Origin: Frankia nepalensis
Lineage (GTDB): Bacteria > Actinomycetota > Actinomycetes > Frankiales > Frankiaceae
DNA length: 64,000 bases
Direction: 5' to 3'
Assembly (NCBI RefSeq): GCF_016786325.1
Contig: NZ_JADWYU010000103.1
Span: forward strand, 1-64,000
A program made the translations under genes and the position numbers. Within the stretch, counting starts at the first letter, position 1, and each line of letters begins with the position of its first letter. The notes under the pieces are model-generated. The model had not been told where the DNA came from, made no database searches, and worked only from the letters and a program-made list of their open reading frames with translations. This document shows positions 26,296 to 35,826 of the stretch, one piece after another.

Positions 26296-26613
26296 TTAGA
26301 GCTTGCCGCCGGGGAGGTTCGGGACGGCGGTCTGGGTTGGGCCGGCCGTGCGCGGGGGAGCGTAGCCGTCAGCGGGCACGGACACGGCGCCTGGGTTGCC
26401 GACCGGCGTCGAGCTGGGGCCGCCCTCGATGGTCGCCCGCGGCACGGGCACCACGCCGCCTTCCTGCTCGAAGTTCTGCCCGCAGCCGGCGAGAAGCAGC
26501 ACGGAGCTGAGGGCACCGACCGTGACGGCCGCCACGGCGGCGCGTCGTCCCGGCCGGGCGGGCCGAGCGGCGCGCCGGACCAGGCTGCTGAGGAGGAAAG
26601 ATGTCGTGTTCAC
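26296..26613 (-). CDS. Small putative lipoprotein
   Basis: A 105-residue protein with an Arg-rich n-region, a hydrophobic stretch (AAVAAVTVGALSSVLLLAG) and lipobox LLAGC, so probably a lipid-anchored surface protein. The mature part is short, Pro/Gly/Thr-rich (PRTAGPTQTAVPNLPGGKL) and likely disordered. No family is recognised. The GTG start at 26613 overlaps, head to head, the proposed acyP start, so one of the two starts may be further inside. TAGGGT lies 11 bases upstream and could be the -10 of a nearly leaderless mRNA. Confidence 0.65.
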   Translation of the reverse strand: MNTTSFLLSSLVRRAARPARPGRRAAVAAVTVGALSSVLLLAGCGQNFEQEGGVVPVPRATIEGGPSSTPVGNPGAVSVPADGYAPPRTAGPTQTAVPNLPGGKL

Positions 26614-26995
26614 GATGGCTCAGTACCCTACCGTGTCGATGAATGACCTTCCTCAGAACCGGCCGGCGGCGGAGCCGGGCGCCTCGGCGATCGTGAACGG
26701 TGACCGCTCTCCGGAGCGGGCCGCGCCCGTTCGGCTGACCGCCACGGTGTTCGGCCTGGTCCAGGGGGTCGGGTTCCGCGACTACGTGCGCACGAAGGGC
26801 CGCCGGCTCGGCCTGGCGGGCTCGGCGACGAACCGCCCGGACGGTGGCGTGGACGTGGTGGCCGAGGGCCCGCCCGGTGCCTGCCAGGCGCTGCTGGAAC
26901 TTCTGGTCACCGGGCACACCCCTGGCCGGACGGATCGCGTGGAACACGCGTTCGCCCCCGCTGTGGGGGGCATGGTCGGCTTTGTGCGCCGCTGA
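26606..26995 (+). CDS. acyP: Acylphosphatase
   Basis: Small hydrolase of acyl phosphates. The ~90-residue domain contains the catalytic Arg in VQGVGFRDYV and the Asn in GSATNRPDGGVDVVAEG, the two residues needed for activity. GTG at 26606 with AGGAGG nine bases upstream gives a ~35-residue N-terminal extension; ATG at 26615 or 26639 are alternatives. Upstream of smc, as in mycobacteria (Rv2922A), although here a small coiled-coil gene lies between. Confidence 0.88.
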   Translation: MFTMAQYPTVSMNDLPQNRPAAEPGASAIVNGDRSPERAAPVRLTATVFGLVQGVGFRDYVRTKGRRLGLAGSATNRPDGGVDVVAEGPPGACQALLELLVTGHTPGRTDRVEHAFAPAVGGMVGFVRR

Positions 26996-27103
26996 TCCGC
27001 TCTGGCCCTGGTTGGGCTGGCCAAACAGGCCTGACGGCCCGCCCGGATCGGGGCCGAAGCTTCCCGTGTTCCCGGGACCGAGAGCCTGCCATGTGGCATG
27101 CTC

Positions 27104-27109
27104 TTGACT
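27104..27109 (+). promoter_or_regulatory. Possible -35 box (TTGACT) upstream of the coiled-coil gene
   Basis: TTGACT is a near-perfect -35 box, but the sequence 17 bases on (AGAGCC) is a poor -10. TGCCA-TG-TGGCA lies just upstream and looks like a small operator. The rest of 26996-27310 shows nothing else I can name. Confidence 0.3.
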
Positions 27110-27310
27110 TTCGGTGACGGGGTGTGAGAGCCTTAGGTCATTCTTTGGGGCGCACTCCGCCCATGTGCGCGGCGTGATCGTGCGCATCGGTCGGAGAGAC
27201 CAGCGGTTGGAGCAAGACCGATGGTTGGGTGGGACGGGTTCACTGAGATTCGTCCCGGTCTTGGCGCGCCCAGCATCCCGCAAGGTCACTCATCGTGGAG
27301 GACCATCACC

Positions 27311-27505
27311 ATGGCGAAGGCCCTTTTCGGCCACGTCGGTTCCGGCAACGACCTCCGGCTCTCGTACGAGGTACGTCGGCTGCGCGCCCGCGTGGCCGAG
27401 CTCGAGGCTGAGCTTGCCCGCACGCGTGCCGTCAATGACGCGCTCGTCGGCGTCGACGTTCCGGAGGACGTCCGCGAGCTGGACGTCGAGCCCGCCCTCA
27501 CCTGA
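27311..27505 (+). CDS. Small coiled-coil protein, conserved in actinobacteria
   Basis: A 64-residue protein: MAKALFGHVGSGNDLRLSYE, then a heptad-like Arg/Glu/Leu coiled coil (VRRLRARVAELEAELARTRA) and an acidic tail. I recognise the pattern from short actinobacterial proteins of unknown function encoded near smc. ATG at 27311 with GGAGGA upstream. Strong terminator immediately after, so it is transcribed on its own or as the last gene of its unit. Confidence 0.78.
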   Translation: MAKALFGHVGSGNDLRLSYEVRRLRARVAELEAELARTRAVNDALVGVDVPEDVRELDVEPALT

Positions 27506-27510
27506 GCCGT

Positions 27511-27532
27511 CCCGCTCGCCGTTTCGAGCGGG
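27511..27532 (+). terminator. Rho-independent terminator
   Basis: CCCGCTCG, loop CCGTTT, CGAGCGGG: a perfect 8-bp stem followed by TTCGTTGGGTTT, five bases after the stop of the coiled-coil gene. Confidence 0.82.
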
Positions 27533-28575
27533 TTCGTTGGGTTTAGTTCGCTGTTCCCCAGGGCTTCAGGTCCTGGAGCCCCGACGTAGAGCCTCGCTCG
27601 ATCGGCCGGCTCACCGTCGCTAGCACCCCGGTGAGTCGATATCGGCTGCCCACCGTGTGAGATCACGGGTCGTTCGGCGACGAGCCGATCCGCGATCCCA
27701 TCCGGGACCGGCTGGTCGTGCCCCAGCGGCCCGTTCGGGTTCGGTTCCGTGGACGGGTGCCCGGTTCGGGTGCCCACCCGCTGAGCCTGTCCGGCCGGGC
27801 TGGCCTCCGGCGTTCAGGACCGGCCGTCGCCAGCATCGGCTGGGGACGTCGGTCCAGGGCGTTCCCCGCGGTGTCGGACGTCACCCGTTTCGGTGGTCGG
27901 ACCGCTCCAGAGTCAGCTTGGCGCGCCCGGCGACGTCTGTACGTGGTCTCGTCGTTGCCTCCTGTGCGCCTTGTCCGGTGCCGGCTCCCGCGCGTTCGCG
28001 GGTGTCGTGCCGGATGGCCGACGTGGGCGAAGCCGCCCGGTGCCGGCGACCCGCCGCGCCGGGCCTTGCCAGGAGCCCGCCCCGCGGAAGGGCTCCTACC
28101 TGGTGCTCGTCGACCCCACACTCATGATTTCCACAACTCTGGCCGGCCTGGTCGAGGGGTACTCGGACCGGACGGCACCGGGCTGACGTCCCGGCGCGTT
28201 CCCCCGTTGGCCAGCTGGCGTTTTCTTTGGTGCGCCCCTGGGGTTCGGAGGGGTGTGATCGGTGGTTTGCGGGGGCCCGCCGTGAGTGTGGTGACCTCGC
28301 GCACACTATCGTCTTCTGTCCACACCGTGCGCCCAGCGGCGTGTCCTGTTCGTGACAGTGAGTTCGCGGATATTGTGGGCTGGCGGCCTGGAAACGGGCC
28401 GTCGGCGACGCCGGCCCGTGGTGACGTGATCCCCGATCACCGGAAGGCCGTGCCGATGGGGCGAGTTCCCCCAGGCCCCGCTGGTCCGCGCCGGCGGCTC
28501 GATGGGAGATGCCCCGCCCGGCCTCCCGGGAGCCGCGACGCCTGACCACGACCGTCCCCACAGCCGCGGAGACCG
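27533..28575. other. One-kilobase spacer upstream of smc
   Basis: No protein family is visible. A frame open from 27718 to 28545 gives an Arg/Pro/Gly-rich translation with no similarity I recognise and no ribosome-binding site, so I leave it out. No tRNA or known RNA was found. The smc promoter must lie here; TATTGT at 28371-28376 is a candidate -10 without a clear -35. Confidence 0.4.
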
Positions 28576-31500
28576 GTGTACCTCAAGAGCCTGACACTGC
28601 GGGGCTTCAAGTCCTTCGCCAGCTCGACCACGCTGCGCCTCGAGCCGGGGATCACCTGTGTCGTCGGGCCCAACGGCTCCGGTAAGAGCAACGTCGTCGA
28701 CGCGATGGCCTGGGTGCTCGGCGAGCAGGGCGCGAAGGCGCTGCGCGGCGGCACGATGTCCGACGTGATCTTCGCCGGTACCCCCTCGCGGCCGGCGCTC
28801 GGCCGCGCCGAGGTGCTGCTCACGATCGACAACTCCGACGGCGCGCTGCCGATCGAGTACAGCGAGGTCACCGTCGGGCGGCTGATGTTCCGCAGCGGCC
28901 AGAGCGAGTACACGATCAACGGCACGTCCTGCCGCCTCCTGGACATCCAGGAGCTCATGAGCGACTCCGGCATCGGCCGCGAGCTGCACGTGATCGTCGG
29001 TCAGGGCCAGCTCGACGCCGTCCTGCACGCGAGCCCCGAGGAGCGCCGCGCCTTCATCGAGGAGGCGGCCGGCGTCCTCAAGCACCGCAAGCGCAAGGAG
29101 AAGGCGCTTCGCAAGCTGGAGGCGATGGCGGCCAACCTGACCCGGCTGACCGACCTGTCCGCCGAGCTGCGCCGCCAGCTCGGCCCGCTCGGCCGGCAGG
29201 CCGAGATCGCGCGCAAGGCCGGCGTCATCCAGGCCACCCTGCGCGACGCGCGGCTGCGGCTGCTCGCCGACGACCTGGTCCGGGCGCGCGCCGAGCTCGC
29301 CGCCGACCTCGCCGACGAGGAGACGGTCCGGGCCAAGCTCGCCGAGACCGAGGCCGCCCACGCCGCCGCGGCCGACCGGGAGCAGGCCCTGGAGGCCGAG
29401 CTCGCCCGCGTGGTCCCGCGCGCCGCGTCCGCCCAGGAGACCTGGTACGCCCTGTCCTCGGTCCGTGAGCGGCTGCGGGGCACCGGCCAGCTGGCCACCG
29501 AGCGCGCCCGGCTGCTGCGCGCCGGCGCCCAGGTCACCCGGGGCGGGCGCGACCCGGACGAGCTGGAGCAGGAGGCCGCGGCCATCCGCGAGCGGGAGGC
29601 CGCCCTCTTGGCCCGGCTCGACCGTGACCGGGACACGCTGGCCGAGGTGGTCGGCCGGCGCGCCGAGCTGGAGGGCGCGCTCGCCGCCGAGGAGCAGGCG
29701 CTGCTCGCCGCGAGCCGCGCCGCCGCCGCCCGGCGCGAGGGCCTCGCCCGGCTCGCCGGCAAGGTAGAGGCGGCCCGCTCCCGGGCCACGTCGGCCGAGG
29801 CGGACATCGTCCGCCTGACCGAGGCGCTCGACGCGGCGCAGGCCCGCGACGCGGAGGCGAGCGGCTCGCGGTCCGCGCTCGACACCGAGCTCGCGCGCAT
29901 CGAGGGCACCCAGGACGAGCTCGCCAGCCGGCACGAGTCCGCCGTGGCGCTGCACACCGCCGCGACCGAGCGGCTGGAGGCGCTGCGGACGGCCGAACGT
30001 GGCGCCGACCGTGACCGGGCCTCGGCGGCGGCCCGCCGGGAGGCGCTGTCCCTGTCGCTGTCGCCCGCGGACGGCGCCGCCGCGCTGCTCACCGCGACCA
30101 GTGCCCCGGAGGGTGCCGGCGAGCCAGCGAGCGGCGAGCGGCCCGCGGCCCAGGGCGGGCGAGCGGACAAACGGGCCGCGAAGGGCAAGCGCGCCGAGGC
30201 GCCGCCGCCGCCGCCCGATCCGCCCGACACGCCGATCCAGGTCGTCGGCCGGCTCGCGAACATCCTCGCGGTCACGCCCGGCGCCGAGGTGGCGATCGCC
30301 GCCGCCCTCGGGCCGGCCGCCGACGCGCTCGCCGTCGGGTCCGTCGACGACGTCGTCGCCGCGCTGCGCTGGCTGCGCGGGGCCGAGGCCGGCCGGGCGG
30401 CCTTCGTGCCGGCGTTCCCGGCGCCGCCGGCCCCGGCGGCGGTGGACGCCGACGGAGGGCTGCCGGCGGGCGCCGTCGCGGCCCGGGACCTGGCGCGGGT
30501 CGTCGACGAGCGGTTCGCGCCGGCGGTGGACGCGATCCTCGGCGGGGTCGTCGTCGTCGACGATCTGGCCGCCGCGGCCAGGCTCGCCCTCGCGCGCCCG
30601 AGCCTTCGGGTCGTCACCCGCGACGGCGACCTGCTGGGCCCGCCCGCGGCCCTCGGCGGCAGCGCGCACGCGCCGTCGCTGCTGGAGCTCGCCGCCGCCG
30701 CCGACGAGGCCGCCGGCGCGATGGCCGAGGCCGGGGCGCGGGCCGAGGCGGCTCGCGGCGCGATGGAGCCGGCCCGCGAGGAGGTCACCAGGACCAGGGC
30801 CGCGATCGACGCGGCCAACGCGGAGCGGTCCGCCGCGAACGCGCGCCACCGGGCGCTGACCGAGCAACTGGCCCAGCTCGACCGGGGCCGGGGCTCCGTC
30901 ACCGGTGAGATCAGCCGGCTGGAGCGCAACCGGCTCGCCGCGGAGGCGGCCCGGGACCAGGCCTACGGCGCGCTCGCCGAGTTGGAGGCCGCGTTCGCCG
31001 CGAGCTCCGAGGAACCGGACGAGGAGGACGAGCGTCCCGCCGACGAGCGTGACCGGCTCGTCGCCGCCACCGCCGCCGTGCGCGGCGAGGAGGTCGAGGC
31101 CCGGCTCGCGGTGCGCACCAGCGAGGAGCGCGCCCGCGGACTCGCCGGCCGGGCCGATGCCCTGCTGCGCCAGGCCAGCCAGGAACGGGCGGCCCGGGCC
31201 GCCGCCGCCCGCACCCGGGCCCTGCGGGAGCGCCAGGCGAAGGTCGCCGCCACGGTGGCCGCCGCGGCCGACGAGACCCTCGCCGAGTGTGAGCGGTCGC
31301 TGGCGGCGGCGGCGGCCGAACGCGAGCAGTCCGAGGCCGCCCGCCGGTCGACCGAGACCGAGCTCGCCGGGGTGCGCGACCGGGTGCGTGCCTACGCCAC
31401 GGCGCTGGCCGCGCTGCGCGACGAGGCGCACCGCGACGAGCTCGCCCGCGAGGCCAAACGGCTGCGGGTCGAGACACTCGCGGCCAAGACGCTGGAGGAG

Positions 31501-32253
31501 CACGGCATCGCCGCCGACGACCTGGTCGCCGAGTACGGCCCGGCGCTGCCCGTGCCGCCGGACGAGGAGGGTGGCGAGCCACGGCCCTTCGACCGCGGCG
31601 AACAGGCCGCGCGGCTGGCCACCGCCGAGAAGCAGCTCACCCGGCTCGGCAAGATCAACCCGTTGGCGCTGGAGGAGTTCGCCGCCCTGCAGGAGCGGGC
31701 CGCGTTTCTTTCCTCGCAGCTCGACGACATCAAGAACACTCGTCGTGACCTGCTGCTGGTCGTCGAGGAGGTGGACTCGCGGGTCCGTGAGGTGTTCGCC
31801 GCCGCGTTCCGCGACACCGCCCAGGAGTTCGAGATCGTCTTCCAGACGCTGTTCCCCGGCGGTGAGGGCCGGCTGGTGCTCACCGACCCGGAGGACATGC
31901 TCGCCACCGGGATCGAGGTCGAGGCGCGCCCGCCGGGCAAGAAGGTCAAGCGGCTGTCGCTGCTGTCCGGTGGCGAACGCTCGCTGACCGCGCTCGCCCT
32001 GCTGTTGGCGATCTTCCGGGCCCGGCCGTCGCCGTTCTACGTCCTCGACGAGGTCGAGGCAGCGCTGGACGACCGCAACCTCGGCCGGCTGCTCAACGCG
32101 ATCGAGGGGCTCCGGCAGAAGTCGCAGCTGATCATCATCACCCACCAGAAGCGGACCATGGAGATCGCCGACGCGCTGTACGGGGTGTCGATGCGGGGCG
32201 ACGGGGTGACCACGGTGATCAGCCAGCGGCTGCGCGAGCGGGCGTCCGCCTAG
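28576..32253 (+). CDS. smc: Chromosome segregation protein SMC
   Basis: Chromosome-compacting ATPase working with ScpA/ScpB. 1225 residues. N-terminal MYLKSLTLRGFKSFASSTTL with Walker A GPNGSGKSN; long Ala/Arg/Glu-rich coiled coils; a central hinge (DTPIQVVGRLANILAV ... GAEVAIAAALGP); the C-terminal signature LSGGERSLTALALLL and Walker B FYVLDEVEAALDDRN. A Lys/Ala/Pro-rich insert (RADKRAAKGKRAEAPPPPPD) precedes the hinge. GTG at 28576 with GCGGAGACC upstream begins exactly at the conserved N-terminus. ftsY follows after ~210 bp, as in mycobacteria. Confidence 0.96.
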   Translation: MYLKSLTLRGFKSFASSTTLRLEPGITCVVGPNGSGKSNVVDAMAWVLGEQGAKALRGGTMSDVIFAGTPSRPALGRAEVLLTIDNSDGALPIEYSEVTVGRLMFRSGQSEYTINGTSCRLLDIQELMSDSGIGRELHVIVGQGQLDAVLHASPEERRAFIEEAAGVLKHRKRKEKALRKLEAMAANLTRLTDLSAELRRQLGPLGRQAEIARKAGVIQATLRDARLRLLADDLVRARAELAADLADEETVRAKLAETEAAHAAAADREQALEAELARVVPRAASAQETWYALSSVRERLRGTGQLATERARLLRAGAQVTRGGRDPDELEQEAAAIREREAALLARLDRDRDTLAEVVGRRAELEGALAAEEQALLAASRAAAARREGLARLAGKVEAARSRATSAEADIVRLTEALDAAQARDAEASGSRSALDTELARIEGTQDELASRHESAVALHTAATERLEALRTAERGADRDRASAAARREALSLSLSPADGAAALLTATSAPEGAGEPASGERPAAQGGRADKRAAKGKRAEAPPPPPDPPDTPIQVVGRLANILAVTPGAEVAIAAALGPAADALAVGSVDDVVAALRWLRGAEAGRAAFVPAFPAPPAPAAVDADGGLPAGAVAARDLARVVDERFAPAVDAILGGVVVVDDLAAAARLALARPSLRVVTRDGDLLGPPAALGGSAHAPSLLELAAAADEAAGAMAEAGARAEAARGAMEPAREEVTRTRAAIDAANAERSAANARHRALTEQLAQLDRGRGSVTGEISRLERNRLAAEAARDQAYGALAELEAAFAASSEEPDEEDERPADERDRLVAATAAVRGEEVEARLAVRTSEERARGLAGRADALLRQASQERAARAAAARTRALRERQAKVAATVAAAADETLAECERSLAAAAAEREQSEAARRSTETELAGVRDRVRAYATALAALRDEAHRDELAREAKRLRVETLAAKTLEEHGIAADDLVAEYGPALPVPPDEEGGEPRPFDRGEQAARLATAEKQLTRLGKINPLALEEFAALQERAAFLSSQLDDIKNTRRDLLLVVEEVDSRVREVFAAAFRDTAQEFEIVFQTLFPGGEGRLVLTDPEDMLATGIEVEARPPGKKVKRLSLLSGGERSLTALALLLAIFRARPSPFYVLDEVEAALDDRNLGRLLNAIEGLRQKSQLIIITHQKRTMEIADALYGVSMRGDGVTTVISQRLRERASA

Positions 32254-32463
32254 GCGGTCCGCTCGAAGACGCGCCGGGCGCGCCTTCGGGCTCGCGCCGG
32301 GCTCCCGCCGGACGCCGCGCGCCCGACGGGCCTGGTTCTGGGGCCGGTGGGCCCGGCCGGTCGTGCCCCGGCTCGGCGCGGTGGTCCGGTGCCGCTTCGA
32401 AGGCGCGCCGAGCGTGGTGCGCCCCGGCGGGACGGCGCCGGCCGAGGCTGGAAGGATCGAGGC

Positions 32464-33669
32464 GTGGAGTACCTCTACATCATCATCGTGCTCGCCGTCG
32501 TCCTGGTGATCGGCGCCGGCGCGCTGGTCGCGAACGTGGCGCGCCGACGTCCTCGGCTCCCGCGCGCCCGGTCTGGTGCCGGCACGCTGACCGGTGGCCA
32601 GCCAGCCGAGGGCGAGCGGGAGGACGCCGGGGGCGGCGTCGGCACGCTGGAGGCGCCGCCCGTGCCCCGGCCCGCCGCCCCGGAGGCCGAGGTGACGGTC
32701 GAGGAGGAGGCCGGCGCGCCTTCCCTGCTCGAGGTGCCCGCGCCCGCGGCGGGCCGGCTCGTCCGGTTGCGTGCCCGGCTCGCCCGCTCGCAGTCCTCGC
32801 TCGGCCGCGGCCTGCTCTCGCTGCTGTCCGGCGACGATCTGTCCGAGGAGGACTGGGAGGACGTCGAGTCGACGCTGCTGCTCGCCGACGTCGGCGTGGC
32901 CGGGACCAGCGAGCTCGTCGCCGCGCTGAAGGAACGCACCACGGTGCTCGGCGCCCGTACCTTCGCCGACGCGCGGGAGATGCTGCGCGACGAGCTGCTC
33001 GCCCAGGTGGGCACCACCCTGGACCGGTCGATGCGCACCGCGGCGGACGACCGGCCGGCGGTCGTGCTCGTCGTCGGGGTCAACGGCACCGGCAAGACCA
33101 CCACCTGCGGGAAGATCGCCCGGCTGCTGGTCGCGGACGGACGGTCCGTGGTGCTCGGCGCCGCCGACACGTTCCGCGCCGCCGCGGCCGACCAGCTGGA
33201 GACCTGGGGGAGCCGGGTCGGCGCGGTCACCGTGCGCGGGCCGGAGGGCGGCGACCCCGCCTCGGTGGCCTTCGACGCGGTGAAGCGGGGCATCGCGGAG
33301 GGCGCCGACACCGTCGTCATCGACACCGCTGGTCGGTTGCACACCAAAGTGGGCCTGATGGATGAGCTTTCCAAGATCAAGAGGGTGGTTGCCAAGCAGA
33401 GCCCGGTGGACGAGGTGATCCTCGTGCTCGACGCGACCACCGGCCAGAACGCTCTCGCGCAGGCTCGGGTGTTCGCGGAGGCCGTCGACCTCACCGGTGT
33501 CGCCCTCACCAAGCTCGACGGCACCGCCAAGGGCGGCATCGTGATCGCCGTCCAGCGTGAGCTGGGCGTGCCGGTCAAGCTGGTCGGGCTGGGCGAGGGG
33601 CCCGACGACCTGGCTCCCTTCGAGCCGGAAGGCTTCGTCGACGCCCTGCTCGGCGACCCCGTCAGGTAG
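32464..33669 (+). CDS. ftsY: Signal recognition particle receptor FtsY
   Basis: Membrane-associated SRP receptor GTPase that delivers ribosomes to the Sec translocon. About 401 residues. A hydrophobic N-terminal helix (YLYIIIVLAVVLVIGAGALV) serves as an anchor, followed by an acidic linker, then the NG domain: GVNGTGKTTTCGKIA (G1), DTFRAAAADQLETW, VIDTAGRLHTK (G3), TKLDGTAKGG (G4) and GLGEGPDDLAPFEPE. GTG at 32464 gives the membrane helix at the very start, with GGAAGGATC upstream. The 32254-32463 spacer holds only GC-rich repeats. Pairs with ffh downstream. Confidence 0.95.
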   Translation: MEYLYIIIVLAVVLVIGAGALVANVARRRPRLPRARSGAGTLTGGQPAEGEREDAGGGVGTLEAPPVPRPAAPEAEVTVEEEAGAPSLLEVPAPAAGRLVRLRARLARSQSSLGRGLLSLLSGDDLSEEDWEDVESTLLLADVGVAGTSELVAALKERTTVLGARTFADAREMLRDELLAQVGTTLDRSMRTAADDRPAVVLVVGVNGTGKTTTCGKIARLLVADGRSVVLGAADTFRAAAADQLETWGSRVGAVTVRGPEGGDPASVAFDAVKRGIAEGADTVVIDTAGRLHTKVGLMDELSKIKRVVAKQSPVDEVILVLDATTGQNALAQARVFAEAVDLTGVALTKLDGTAKGGIVIAVQRELGVPVKLVGLGEGPDDLAPFEPEGFVDALLGDPVR

Positions 33670-34254
33670 CGGGTGCGCGGCGATCCCCGCGGGCCCGCCG
33701 GCTCGCGGCCGCGGATGTCGGGAAGGTCGGATGTGAGCTGGAACACGCCAAGTTCGCCGACGGTCTTCCCCAAGACGGCCGCGCGATCTAGCATTTTCCG
33801 GCGGTCTTCTTTGGCCCCGCGGCCGCGAACGCACTTCCGCCAGGATCTCTGCCCGGTGTCGAGTCGGGTGGGGACACCAGCGTCCGGCGAGGTGTCTCGC
33901 CCTCCTCAACGAAGAGGGCGGACCCGGCTGGCGACCATCGCCATGCCCAGGTTCGTGCGATATACCTCGCCGGACCGTGTGCCCATGCCTGTCCGCTGAT
34001 CCAGCGATCTGCCGCCGGCTTGCCAGGAGCGCCGGCGGCGGTCGCCGTGTCCGGGTCGTTTGGGTTGACTAGCGGGGCGAGGCCCCGCGTGGGTGCGTAC
34101 CCTAGGACTGTCCGTTCCGATGTTGCCCAGGGTTCTGCCCGTGGGTGGCAAACAGGCCGCGGGCTCGTTGGGAGGCCGGTCGGTGGCCGCATGGACAGGA
34201 CCTCGGTAACCCAACGCAACTCGTCGCAGGCCAGCGATCCCGGAGTGTGTGCGC
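33670..34254. other. ftsY-ffh spacer with strong hairpins
   Basis: No gene is supported. GCCGCCGGC (34011-34019) and GCCGGCGGC (34031-34039) form a 9-bp stem. A TTGACT box (34065-34070) is followed by a 7-bp hairpin GCGGGGC-GAG-GCCCCGC (34072-34088) and then TACCCT (34098-34103). The two boxes are 27 bases apart, too far for a normal promoter. I looked for an SRP RNA here and saw no GNAR tetraloop helix I could trust. Confidence 0.4.
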
Positions 34255-35826
34255 GTGTTCGACACCCTGTCCAGCCGGCTCGACACGGTCTTCAAGTCGT
34301 TGCGCGGTCGGGGCCGGCTGTCCGATGCCGACATCGACGCCACCGCGCGCGAGATCCGGATCGCGCTGCTCGAGGCCGACGTCGCCCTGCCGGTCGTCCG
34401 CTCGTTCGTGGCGGCGATCAAGGAGCGGGCTCGCGGGATCGCCGTCAGCCAGGCTCTGAACCCCGCCCAGCAGGTCATCAAGATCGTCAATGAGGAGCTC
34501 ATCGGCATCCTCGGTGGCGACACCAAGACGCTGCGGCTGGCCAAGACCCCACCGACGGTCATCCTGCTCGCGGGTCTACAGGGAACCGGTAAGACGACGC
34601 TTGCTGGCAAGCTCGGCGTTTGGCTGAAGAAGCAGGGGCATTCGCCGCTGCTCGTGGCCGCCGACCTCCAGCGTCCCAACGCCGTGAACCAGCTTCAGGT
34701 GGTCGGGTCCAGAGCCGGGGTCGAGGTGTTCGCGCCGGAGCCGGGTAACGGCGTCGGTGACCCGGTGGCGGTGGCCCGTGACGCCATCGCCCACGCCCGC
34801 CGCCACGTGTTCGACGTCGTGGTCGTCGACACCGCCGGCCGTCTGGGCGTCGACGAGGAGATGATGCGGCAGGCCGCCGACATCCGCGACGCGGTCAGCC
34901 CGGACGAGATCCTCTTCGTCCTCGACGCGATGGTCGGCCAGGACGCCGTCAACACGGCGACGGCCTTCCTCGACGGCGTCGGCTTCAGCGGCGTCGTGCT
35001 GACCAAGCTCGACGGCGACGCCCGCGGTGGCGCGGCGCTGTCGGTCGCGCACATCACCGGCCGGCCGATCATGTTCGCCTCCACCGGCGAGGCGCTCGCC
35101 GACTTCGACGTCTTCCACCCCGAGCGGATGGCGTCGCGCATCCTGGGCATGGGCGACGTCCTCACCCTGATCGAGCAGGCCGAGCAGGCCTTCGATCAGG
35201 AAGAAGCCGAGCAGATGGCGCGGAAGATGGCCGCGTCGGAGTTCACCCTCGAGGACTTCCTCAACCAGATGCTGGCGGTCCGTCGGCTCGGCCCGATCGG
35301 CAACCTGCTCGGAATGCTGCCCGGCATGGGCCAGATGAAGGACCAGATCGCACAGATCGACGATCGGGACGTGGACCGGGTCGTGGCCATCATCCGGTCG
35401 ATGACGCCAGGCGAACGGCATGACCCGGGCATTCTTCAGAAGAGCCGCAAGGAACGGATCGCCCGGGGCTCTGGGGTGACCGTCACCGAGGTCAACCAGC
35501 TGCTGGACCGGTTTGGCGAGGCCCGCAAGATGATGCGTCAGCTAGCCGGCGGTGCCGGCCTGCCGGGCATGATGGGCCGAGGGAAGGCCGCCCAGGCCCG
35601 CAAGGCGCCGAAGAAGGGTAAGGGCGCGAGCAAGAAGGGCAACCCGGCGGCGCGGGCCGCGCAGGCCGAGCAGGCCAAGAACAAGCAGGCCGGTCGCGTC
35701 GGCGGGCAGCTGGGCCCCGGCCTCGATGGCCCGGGCGGGATGCCGCCCGGCGGCCTCGGCGATGTGGACCTCTCCGCGCTGCTCAAGCCGGGCGCCTTCA
35801 ACCAGCCGGGCCGCCGCGGCCGGTAG
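34255..35826 (+). CDS. ffh: Signal recognition particle protein Ffh
   Basis: SRP54-type GTPase binding signal peptides and SRP RNA. About 523 residues. N domain (MFDTLSSRLDTVFKSLRG), G domain with GLQGTGKTTLAGKLG, VDTAGRLGVDEEMM, TKLDGDARGGAALS, and a Met-rich M domain (FTLEDFLNQMLAVRRLGP, GMLPGMGQMKDQ, RGSGVTVTEVNQLL). A Lys/Gly-rich tail (KAPKKGKGASKKGN) follows. GTG at 34255 gives the family N-terminus and nine bases to GGAG; GTG at 34249 is too close to it. Confidence 0.96.
   Translation: MFDTLSSRLDTVFKSLRGRGRLSDADIDATAREIRIALLEADVALPVVRSFVAAIKERARGIAVSQALNPAQQVIKIVNEELIGILGGDTKTLRLAKTPPTVILLAGLQGTGKTTLAGKLGVWLKKQGHSPLLVAADLQRPNAVNQLQVVGSRAGVEVFAPEPGNGVGDPVAVARDAIAHARRHVFDVVVVDTAGRLGVDEEMMRQAADIRDAVSPDEILFVLDAMVGQDAVNTATAFLDGVGFSGVVLTKLDGDARGGAALSVAHITGRPIMFASTGEALADFDVFHPERMASRILGMGDVLTLIEQAEQAFDQEEAEQMARKMAASEFTLEDFLNQMLAVRRLGPIGNLLGMLPGMGQMKDQIAQIDDRDVDRVVAIIRSMTPGERHDPGILQKSRKERIARGSGVTVTEVNQLLDRFGEARKMMRQLAGGAGLPGMMGRGKAAQARKAPKKGKGASKKGNPAARAAQAEQAKNKQAGRVGGQLGPGLDGPGGMPPGGLGDVDLSALLKPGAFNQPGRRGR

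Noticed and set aside
27718-28545. 275-codon open frame upstream of smc
   Set aside because: Arg/Pro/Gly-rich translation, no ribosome-binding site and no family similarity; typical GC-driven open frame.
28306-33909. A minus-strand frame of 1867 codons antisense to smc and ftsY
   Set aside because: It is an artefact of high GC at wobble positions; smc and ftsY on the plus strand are unmistakable and the antisense translation has no family features.
33670-34254. SRP RNA gene (ffs) between ftsY and ffh
   Set aside because: Suggestive context, but I could not find a convincing helix 8 with its GNAR tetraloop and internal loop.
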